Of a stretch of DNA of 18,055 nucleotides, positions 12,380 to 18,055 are shown piece by piece. A model generated the notes under the pieces. That model was not told the origin of the DNA, made no database searches, and was given only the letters and a program-made list of their open reading frames with translations. Positions within the stretch are counted from its first letter, which is position 1. Each line of letters starts with the position of its first letter. The DNA is taken from contig DAGF01000070.1 in assembly GCA_002495645.1 (NCBI GenBank), positions 1-18,055 on the forward strand, given 5' to 3'. The stretch is from Euryarchaeota archaeon UBA549 (GTDB lineage: Archaea; Thermoplasmatota; Poseidoniia; Poseidoniales; Poseidoniaceae). Both the position numbers and the translations under genes were made by a program.

Positions 12380-15079
12380 TTAACCGCGTGCGGGCAAATA
12401 CCGTGCTCTGAAGGAGGAAAAAGCAATTCGCGTATCCTCCACTACAGACTTCAGCGTCTCCTTCAAGAGCTTCATGGATTGTCCGTTTTGGGCCAAGCGG
12501 GCACCGTTGAGGATGACGATAACAACCGAAAGCTCGTGAATCAGCACGCCGACCCAGAGTTGGTCGTACCATGCCTGAACCACTGCAAACACCAGCGTGA
12601 CCGTGATGAAGACGGAGAAAAACAGGTTTTGCATCAAGGTGCGTTGGGCTTGACGAGCGAGGTCGATCATTTGCGTGATCATGCGAGGATCGTCGCCTGG
12701 GACCAAGACATCGGCCGCTTCCAAGTTGACGGCTTCCCCGGTACCGATGGCCACACCGACATCGGCAACGGCCAAGGCGGCAGCATCATTGAAGCCGTCG
12801 CCAACCATCATCGTCACGTGGGAACTGGACCTTGCTTTCACCCACTGCACTTTCTCCTCGGGGCTCAAGCCACCGTGGGCTGCACTTTCGGGTAAGCCGA
12901 CCGACCGCGCAAATTCTGAAACAGCATCTTGATGGTCGCCTGAAAGAATCTCGATGTTGATGTTGCGCTCTTGCAACGACGCGATAAGGGCGTCCGTTCC
13001 ATCTCGCGTATCATCGTGAACAAAGGTCGCAAGCGCAATCCCCTTTGCGTCCTTGACCAACAGACTCGCACCGTGCCCTGCTTCTTTGGCTCGCTCAAAC
13101 GCCTCAACCAATTTTGCTTCGACCTCAACGCCCATCGCCTCGGCCTTGTCCGGTCGGATGAAGGCCACCTCGCTGCTGCCGTGTTGACCTGCCACCCCAG
13201 CGTCGATGTCGTTGAGTTGTTTGATGGAGGCGGCCTTGATGCCTTCCGAGGCGCAGTGTTCCACCATCGCCAAGGCGTAAGGGTGGTTTGAACGGGACTC
13301 AAGCCCCATCATGATTTGAAGCGCCGCATGCTTACGTCGACCTTTGCCGAGCACGATTTCGCCAACGGTTGGTCGCCCTGATGTGAGGGTGCCCGTTTTG
13401 TCCAGCAGGATGTGGTTGACGTGCGCCATGCGCTCAAGTGCATCCCCGCCTCGTACGATCACGCCGTTTTGCGCGGCGTTGGAAAGCGCCGCAGCATGAG
13501 GGACAGGGGTGGCGAGCAAGAGCGCACAGGGGCAGGAAACGACCCACAAGAGAAGGATGATCTTCCAGTCGTTGGGGAAGAAAAAGTACCAAACGGCCAA
13601 AGCACCAAACAGCACGGCTGGCACCCAAACGGCGGTGAATTTCTCAATGCTGCTATGAAGTCGAGGGGGCACGTCCCGGAATGTGTGAACAGCATCGATG
13701 AGACCGGAAAGTCGTGTCTTGTCGCCCACAGCCAGCACTTCGCAGACCACGGGCCCTTTGGAGAGCACCAAACCCGCTTCGATGACATCGTCCTCGCCAA
13801 CGTCCACGGGGACGGACTCTCCCGTGAGTGGTGCTTTGTTGAGTGCCCCCTTGCCCTCGACGATTCGCCCATCCGCAGGGATGAGTTCACCGCTTCGGAT
13901 TTCGATTTTATCACCCGGGCGAATAAGGTCGATGGGGACCATTTCTGTCTCTGGCAGGGCGTGTGAGTGGGTGTGCATATTCATGGCGCCAAGCATTGGT
14001 GAGGTCATGCCACCAACCGGGGCCGTGATGATCATTCCGGGCGAGAGTGAGATGGCATGACGCTGGTTGACTTTTCTCGCCGTTCGGGGCAACCGGTCCA
14101 AGCCGCCCTGCATGGCTTGCCGTGCTTTGACCAAGGCGTCCCCTTCGAGGTGGATGGTGAACGCAACGAGGATGGTGACGATGAGGGCTTCCTCCCACAT
14201 GCCCAAAATGCAGGCACCGATGACGGCCAGACTGGTCAGCACTTGGAAGCCCATCTGCAGATTTCGTACCGAGGCAAAGGCTTCCTTGAACATCTGAACA
14301 CCGCCGATGGCAACACCAGGGATGGCCAAGAGCGGGATCAAGATGCCGTGGTAGCCGATCAATTCAGCCAGCATGACCACCAACAAGACCGGGAAGGCGA
14401 TGCCTCCGCCGATCAATCTCCACTGGTCGGGACGAAGCCGGTCGGATTTGGCCAGCACAAAGTTTGGTTCAATCCCCAAGACGTGGCCCAGTGCACGGCT
14501 TCTTGCGTCAAGAAGCTCTTTCTCATTGGTGACCACCAATTGAACGAGAATTCGGTCATCATCGGAGATTTCAGCGTCCAAAATACCGGGTTGACGGCGA
14601 ATCACCCGCTCGAGTTTTTGCACGGGAACATCGTTTCTCTGAGCCACAGCTTTGGCCCGCACACCGACGATTTCGTGGTGGTCAATATCGGGGGCGTGGC
14701 CCAGTGACCGCAACACTGCGGACACCTCTGAAAGCGTACCCTCCTCGAGATTGATGTTGAGTTTGACTTCACCCGAGGTCGCCGATACATTGGACTTCGT
14801 CACCTGTTTCATGTGGCCCAGAGCGCCCATGGCCTTTGAGGCACAATCCGGGCAATCCATGCCCAGCAACGGCCAACTGACGGCAAAAGACCCGCTGGCA
14901 TCTTCAACGAAGGTGGAGTCAACGATTTCAGGGTCCAACACTTCGGGGGTTTCCGGTTCAACCTCTTGGGCAAGCACCGGATTTTCCTGTGGGGGTTCAG
15001 GTGCCGCGACGGGCTCATCGTCTTCCAATGAAAGGAAGACTTCTGCTTCGTCTTCCCCTCCCATGCTCTCGCCATCCAC
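12380..15079 (-). CDS. P1B-type metal-transporting P-type ATPase
   Basis: This 899-residue membrane ATPase belongs to the heavy-metal P1B family. After an acidic tail (1-60) comes one heavy-metal-associated domain with GMDCPDCA (C76, C79), then a second, degenerate one (about 137-205) without cysteines. Visible motifs are TGES (419-422), the transmembrane metal site SCPCALL (C516, P517, C518), phosphorylation site DKTGTLT (D560), NHPYA (H599, P600) and GDGFNDAAAL (760-769). The last helices contain LIHELSVVIVILNGARL (846-862). CPC suggests Cu or Zn/Cd/Pb export, while HE-x-S in helix 8 resembles the HEGxT motif of the P1B-4 (Co/Zn-type) group, so the metal is uncertain. H369, H371 and H373 form a small histidine cluster in the actuator region. 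GTG 15079 has GAGG at -9 to -6; ATG 15064 is an alternative. Confidence 0.93.
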   Translation of the reverse strand: MDGESMGGEDEAEVFLSLEDDEPVAAPEPPQENPVLAQEVEPETPEVLDPEIVDSTFVEDASGSFAVSWPLLGMDCPDCASKAMGALGHMKQVTKSNVSATSGEVKLNINLEEGTLSEVSAVLRSLGHAPDIDHHEIVGVRAKAVAQRNDVPVQKLERVIRRQPGILDAEISDDDRILVQLVVTNEKELLDARSRALGHVLGIEPNFVLAKSDRLRPDQWRLIGGGIAFPVLLVVMLAELIGYHGILIPLLAIPGVAIGGVQMFKEAFASVRNLQMGFQVLTSLAVIGACILGMWEEALIVTILVAFTIHLEGDALVKARQAMQGGLDRLPRTARKVNQRHAISLSPGMIITAPVGGMTSPMLGAMNMHTHSHALPETEMVPIDLIRPGDKIEIRSGELIPADGRIVEGKGALNKAPLTGESVPVDVGEDDVIEAGLVLSKGPVVCEVLAVGDKTRLSGLIDAVHTFRDVPPRLHSSIEKFTAVWVPAVLFGALAVWYFFFPNDWKIILLLWVVSCPCALLLATPVPHAAALSNAAQNGVIVRGGDALERMAHVNHILLDKTGTLTSGRPTVGEIVLGKGRRKHAALQIMMGLESRSNHPYALAMVEHCASEGIKAASIKQLNDIDAGVAGQHGSSEVAFIRPDKAEAMGVEVEAKLVEAFERAKEAGHGASLLVKDAKGIALATFVHDDTRDGTDALIASLQERNINIEILSGDHQDAVSEFARSVGLPESAAHGGLSPEEKVQWVKARSSSHVTMMVGDGFNDAAALAVADVGVAIGTGEAVNLEAADVLVPGDDPRMITQMIDLARQAQRTLMQNLFFSVFITVTLVFAVVQAWYDQLWVGVLIHELSVVIVILNGARLAQNGQSMKLLKETLKSVVEDTRIAFSSFRARYLPARG

Positions 15080-15165
15080 CCTGCCCTCATCAAACCTTTC
15101 ATGTGCATGGTTGTTGGCTTGCAGTAGAGGGAATGTTCTTGATTTTCATTCGGCTGGCTCACCAC

Positions 15166-15900
15166 ATGCAGTGGTTACCAGAAGGTTGGTGCCCCAGCGT
15201 GGTGGTCATCGATATCGACGGGACCATCACCGATGGGAAAAAGCACCTCTCGACGGATGCGGTTCAATCGCTTCGTCGCCTCGAGGAAGCTGGTATTCCA
15301 GTGGTCCTGGCCACAGGTAATGTTCGGCCGGTCACTTACGGGCTGTGGCGCTTCCTTGGCCTCTCAGCGCCGATGTGTTGTGAGAACGGTGGCGTGATTT
15401 GGCACCCTTCATGGGAGGCGCCCGTGCTTCGCGCCAAGGCGGACGAAGCCAAGGAGGCCGCCGTGTGGCTCGCAAAACACATTGTGGGGGTGGACGCTCA
15501 AGGCATCGCCACCAACCGCTGGCGAGAAAGTGAGTGGTGCTTGTTTCCCGATGAGCCACTGGAAGCCATCATTGAGGCCGTGAAGGAAAGCCAATGGTCG
15601 CACCTGAGCGTGGTCAGAACCGGCTTTGCCATCCATTTGATGGAGCCCCATTTGAGCAAAGGCGAAGGGTTGCGGTATCTGTTTGAACGCATGGGTTGGT
15701 CGCCCGATGAGGCCTTGTGCGTTGGTGATGCACCCAACGATTTACCTATGTTTGATTTTCTTCGGTGGTCGGTGGCGGTCGGCGGCGCCTTTCCGGCTGT
15801 TCAGGAAGCAGCCGATGTCGTCTCACCTCATCCGCACGGTGCGACGTTCCCGCCGCTTGTTGATGCGATTTTAGCACGCAAAAAGGGTGATGCGCCTTGA
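15166..15900 (+). CDS. HAD-superfamily (type IIB, Cof-like) phosphatase
   Basis: This 244-residue enzyme has all four HAD motifs: motif I DIDGT (D16 nucleophile, D18), motif II LATGN (T50), motif III K165 in SKGEG, and motif IV GDAPNDLPMF (D188, N191, D192). The layout, with the cap between motifs II and III, matches the archaeal phosphoglycolate phosphatase / sucrose-phosphatase-like IIB group. Substrate cannot be settled from sequence. Archaeal phosphoglycolate phosphatase is one candidate; the neighbouring sugar kinase makes a sugar phosphate another. ATG 15166 gives a normal short N-terminus, but it has no clear ribosome binding site, and ATG 15133 (11 more residues) is possible. The 86-base divergent gap with the ATPase has no convincing TATA box. 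The stop overlaps the start of the next gene. Confidence 0.9.
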   Translation: MQWLPEGWCPSVVVIDIDGTITDGKKHLSTDAVQSLRRLEEAGIPVVLATGNVRPVTYGLWRFLGLSAPMCCENGGVIWHPSWEAPVLRAKADEAKEAAVWLAKHIVGVDAQGIATNRWRESEWCLFPDEPLEAIIEAVKESQWSHLSVVRTGFAIHLMEPHLSKGEGLRYLFERMGWSPDEALCVGDAPNDLPMFDFLRWSVAVGGAFPAVQEAADVVSPHPHGATFPPLVDAILARKKGDAP

Positions 15901-16649
15901 AGGCCATGGGGATTGACCTCGGTGGCAGTGGATTTCGTATCGGTATTTTTGACACCTCCACGGGTGCATTGCTTCACCCGCTTCGCCATTACAATCACTC
16001 GGCCTCAACCGATCCAGCCGATGTTCTGCCCGCTCTCGTTTCGGCGATTGAAGACCTCGGATGGACCGGCCCAATCGGCCTGGGTTTTCCCGGTGCCGTC
16101 GGTGCCTCAAGACCGACCACGGCACCAAATCTTGGCGCAGCTTGGGTGGGCAAGGATGTGGGGGCTGCACTCAATCAATTCCACGGTGGTGCTTTTGCCA
16201 TGCTCAACGACGCCGATGCGGTGGCTGTTGCAGAAGCCGAACACGGTGTTGGCCACGACGAACATCATTGCGTTCTGACCTTGACCGTCGGAACGGGCCT
16301 TGGAACCACGGTTCACCGCCAAGGCACGATGATCCCCAATCTCGAATACGGGCGCCTCCCCCATCCGCGGCTTGAGGGGTGCCTGGAAGAGCACCTTTCC
16401 GGTGCAGCGCGAACCCGTCAGGGCTGGGACCTCAAGACCTGGGCTTCACACTTCCAAGAGGGGCTGACCTATCTGGAAGAAATGGTTCAGCCGGAGCGCA
16501 TCGTTCTGTACGGTGGCATCATGGAGCACTGGTCGAGCATTCAACCCCTGCTCAGGACCGAGGCAGAACTGGTCGCTGCCGTGCTGACCGAAACGGCAGG
16601 ACCTCTTGGGGCGGCCCTGTCGGCCGCTTGTGCTGCTCAGCCTTTGTGA
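15897..16649 (+). CDS. Polyphosphate-glucokinase-like ROK-family sugar kinase
   Basis: This 250-residue kinase belongs to the ROK family and most resembles polyphosphate glucokinase, which phosphorylates glucose using polyphosphate and/or ATP. Visible motifs: phosphate-1 GIDLGGSGFRIG (5-16), GLGFPGAV and TAPNLGAAW as in the TPAN/W substrate region, LNDADAVAVAE (N104, catalytic Asp D105), phosphate-2 LTVGTGLGTT (129-138) and IPNLEYGRLPH. The cysteine zinc motif of classical ROK kinases is missing, as in polyphosphate glucokinases. The TTG at 15897 is taken as start because GGTGA (15886-15890) lies at -11 to -7 from it, matching the ParA gene's spacing; the first ATG (15906) is too far. TTG overlaps the phosphatase TGA, so the two are coupled. 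Its end overlaps the convergent gene by 13 bases. Confidence 0.85.
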   Translation: MKAMGIDLGGSGFRIGIFDTSTGALLHPLRHYNHSASTDPADVLPALVSAIEDLGWTGPIGLGFPGAVGASRPTTAPNLGAAWVGKDVGAALNQFHGGAFAMLNDADAVAVAEAEHGVGHDEHHCVLTLTVGTGLGTTVHRQGTMIPNLEYGRLPHPRLEGCLEEHLSGAARTRQGWDLKTWASHFQEGLTYLEEMVQPERIVLYGGIMEHWSSIQPLLRTEAELVAAVLTETAGPLGAALSAACAAQPL

Positions 16650-17518
16650 GCGTCCGCCAGTGAAAACGATGTGACCATCTGCATCGCTTGGCCGTACTTG
16701 ATTTTCCCGAGGTATTCCTTGGTCTGACCGTGGGTGATGATGCGAAGACGGTAGTTGCACACGCGCTTTGTTCGTCGCTTTCGGTGGTGTTTGTAGAAGT
16801 GAACCCCGACCTTGTAGGTACCCAGCGGCGCCTTTCCTCTCCAGACGACGTTTTCAACCGGCGTGTTTGACACCGGTCGAACGTTCATGTCAACATCGAG
16901 TTCACCACCGCAATCACTTCGCTTGTTGTTGAAGTAGATGCGTTCACCCGACGGGCAGAACAGATGCAGGTCAAGGTCGTTGAAATCGTCCCAAGCGAGC
17001 GAAATTTGCACTTCGCCCGACGCACCACCCTCTCGTTCAAGACGCTCGTCGATGTTCACTTCATGTTCTTCATCGGCTTCGGTTGCAACGACAACACCGC
17101 TTCCGATGTGTTCCTCGGCCACCAGCGTGACGTGTTCTTGCAGGGGGGATTCGTTTGCCTCCATCCATCTTGACCTCGCCTCGAGTTCCGTTTGTCGCTC
17201 CTCTTCATCGGGAGCCTCGTCCTCTTCGGTCTCCGCCAGCGGTTGAATGAGGTCAAGTTCGAGATAATTCCTGTCTCGGCGTTCATCGCGTTCTCGCCAT
17301 GCCGCCTGTTCGTTTTCGGGCAACTGATGAACCTGGGGCATGCTGACCAGCAAGCGCATTCGCCCTTCGTGGAGTGCGATGCGAGAGGAGGTGCTGTATT
17401 TTTGGAGCAGAGCCAAGGCTCGGAGACGAGCCTGTCGTTGTTTTCGGTAGCGGTTCAAAAGATAGACGCCAAAACCCGTCAACGCAAGGCTTGAGCCGAG
17501 GGTGATGGGGTCAACCAT
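16637..17518 (-). CDS. Membrane-anchored protein with YfaP/DUF2135-like domain
   Basis: This 293-residue protein has one N-terminal hydrophobic helix (about 5-22) followed by a strongly basic stretch (NRYRKQRQARLRALALLQK), which by the positive-inside rule puts the rest in the cytoplasm. A highly acidic middle (about 95-165) leads to a beta-sandwich-like domain at about 168-285. The domain contains ISLAWDDFNDLDLHLFCPSGERIYFNN, GGELDVDMN, ENVVWRGKAPLGTYKVGVHFY. The W-D-x-x-x-DLDLH / GGELDVD / GTYKV pattern resembles the YfaP/DUF2135 group, of unknown function. ATG 17518 is preceded by a TATA-like box 27 bases upstream, suggesting a leaderless mRNA. There is no physical link to the kinase other than overlapping 3' ends. 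Confidence 0.78.
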   Translation of the reverse strand: MVDPITLGSSLALTGFGVYLLNRYRKQRQARLRALALLQKYSTSSRIALHEGRMRLLVSMPQVHQLPENEQAAWRERDERRDRNYLELDLIQPLAETEEDEAPDEEERQTELEARSRWMEANESPLQEHVTLVAEEHIGSGVVVATEADEEHEVNIDERLEREGGASGEVQISLAWDDFNDLDLHLFCPSGERIYFNNKRSDCGGELDVDMNVRPVSNTPVENVVWRGKAPLGTYKVGVHFYKHHRKRRTKRVCNYRLRIITHGQTKEYLGKIKYGQAMQMVTSFSLADAHKG

Positions 17519-17539
17519 GTCGCTTTATTTGTCCCCGCT

Positions 17540-17549
17540 CCTTAATAGC
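17540..17549 (-). promoter_or_regulatory. TATA-like element of the YfaP-like gene
   Basis: On the minus strand this reads GCTATTAAGG, centred 27 bases before the ATG at 17518. This spacing predicts transcription starting at or next to the ATG. It lies in the 50-base gap after the oxidoreductase gene; no GGTGA-like site is present before the ATG. Confidence 0.45.
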
Positions 17550-17568
17550 AGGCGCGATGAAAATCCCA

Positions 17569-18055
17569 TCACGAGAGGAATTCAGCGTTCAGGGCGTCCA
17601 GCGAAGCCTTGTCGGGGCGGAGGACCTCATCGGGAACATCGAGCAGGGGTTCGTCCACCAAACCGAGGTCTTCGGCCAGCGAGGGTTTGCTGGCGTCGAA
17701 GTAGAGCAGTCCAGTGACGTGCTTTTTGTCGGTTTCTGCCTCGTGAAGCGCCGTCAACGCCGCCATGGCGTCGCCGGGGTCATGTTCAGCAGAGATGGTT
17801 TCCAAACGAATGGTGGAACCGTCGTGAAGGGTGATGTCTCGGAAGTGTCCTTCAGGGACTTCAATCTCCTCCATGGGGTTGAAGTGCGGGATGTAATCGG
17901 CCATGTGGAGGGTGACTTCGTTCTCCTTGACGTAGCCGTAGGAACGCATGGATTCGTCGTTGTTGTTGAAGGTCACGCACGGTGAGATCACGTCGATAAG
18001 GGCGAAGCCCTTGTGAGACATCGCCGCCTTGAGCAGCGAGGTCAGTTGTTTCTTG
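17569..18055 (-). CDS. 2-oxoacid:ferredoxin oxidoreductase beta subunit, C-terminal part
   Basis: The 161 visible residues form the C-terminal part of a 2-oxoacid (pyruvate or 2-oxoglutarate) ferredoxin oxidoreductase beta subunit, which carries thiamine diphosphate and decarboxylates the oxoacid to an acyl-CoA with reduced ferredoxin. The diagnostic block is HKGFALIDVISPCVTFNNNDES followed by SYGYVKENEV, as in KorB-type subunits. The thiamine-binding half lies beyond the right edge, so this gene is truncated only by the window; the frame continues unbroken to 18055. The acidic C-terminal tail (SLAEDLGLVDEPLLDVPDEVL) also fits. The alpha subunit is expected just upstream, off the edge. Pyruvate versus 2-oxoglutarate specificity cannot be decided here. 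Confidence 0.88.
   Translation of the reverse strand, partial: KKQLTSLLKAAMSHKGFALIDVISPCVTFNNNDESMRSYGYVKENEVTLHMADYIPHFNPMEEIEVPEGHFRDITLHDGSTIRLETISAEHDPGDAMAALTALHEAETDKKHVTGLLYFDASKPSLAEDLGLVDEPLLDVPDEVLRPDKASLDALNAEFLS

Noticed and set aside
1..18055. tRNA genes, CRISPR arrays, insertion sequences or attachment sites
   Set aside because: The gaps are all 130 bases or less, with no cloverleaf-like sequence, no spaced direct repeats of CRISPR type, and no transposase or integrase frame.

Overview
This window looks like a piece of chromosome from a planktonic euryarchaeon, most probably of the Poseidoniales (Marine Group II) type. The archaeal assignment is firm. It has a run of archaeal-type ribosomal proteins (L7Ae, S28e, L24e) followed by nucleoside diphosphate kinase and the initiation factor aIF5B. 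It also has TATA-like elements about 25-40 bases upstream of several starts, and a recurring GGTGA-type ribosome binding site at about -10 to -6. The Marine Group II assignment is inference, from the TSP3-repeat surface protein with a C-terminal GWTxDQWxWYG tail and the gene mix; no 16S gene is present. I see no tRNA, rRNA, CRISPR array, insertion sequence or phage genes.

Layout. 1-156 is the 3' end of an unidentified plus-strand gene. 284-3584 is a plus-strand translation cluster: rpl7ae, rps28e, rpl24e, ndk, infB. 3683-6327 is a second plus-strand group: a MoxR-type AAA+ ATPase, a ParA/Soj-type ATPase, a small ribbon-helix-helix protein and an unknown 84-residue protein. The ParA plus RHH pair resembles the archaeal SegAB segregation module. 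The strand then switches. On the minus strand lie a beta-propeller/TSP3 membrane protein (6324-8771), a very long coiled-coil protein (8834-11308), a triple zinc-ribbon protein with a winged-helix regulator just upstream of it (11415-12312), and a P1B metal-transporting ATPase (12380-15079). Next come two overlapping plus-strand genes, a HAD phosphatase and a polyphosphate-glucokinase-like ROK kinase (15166-16649). Last, on the minus strand, are a membrane-anchored YfaP/DUF2135-like protein and the C-terminal part of a 2-oxoacid:ferredoxin oxidoreductase beta subunit, which runs off the right edge.

How the parts may fit together. The translation cluster is conventional in order but has two oddities: L24e has lost three of its four zinc ligands, and aIF5B carries an extra C2HC zinc-finger-like insert between its G-domain half and its C-terminal half. 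The centre of the window (MoxR, ParA, RHH, surface propeller/TSP3 protein, coiled-coil rod) is the most interesting stretch. It could be a chromosome segregation or cell-architecture locus, but only the ParA/RHH pairing has direct support from known families. The ATPase, regulator and zinc-ribbon genes are on one strand and closely spaced; a shared role in metal handling is possible but not shown.

Transcription and translation signals fall into two classes. Operon-internal genes use GGTGA-like sites. The TSP3 and DUF2135-like genes have a TATA-like box about 26-27 bases before the ATG, which would give nearly leaderless mRNAs.
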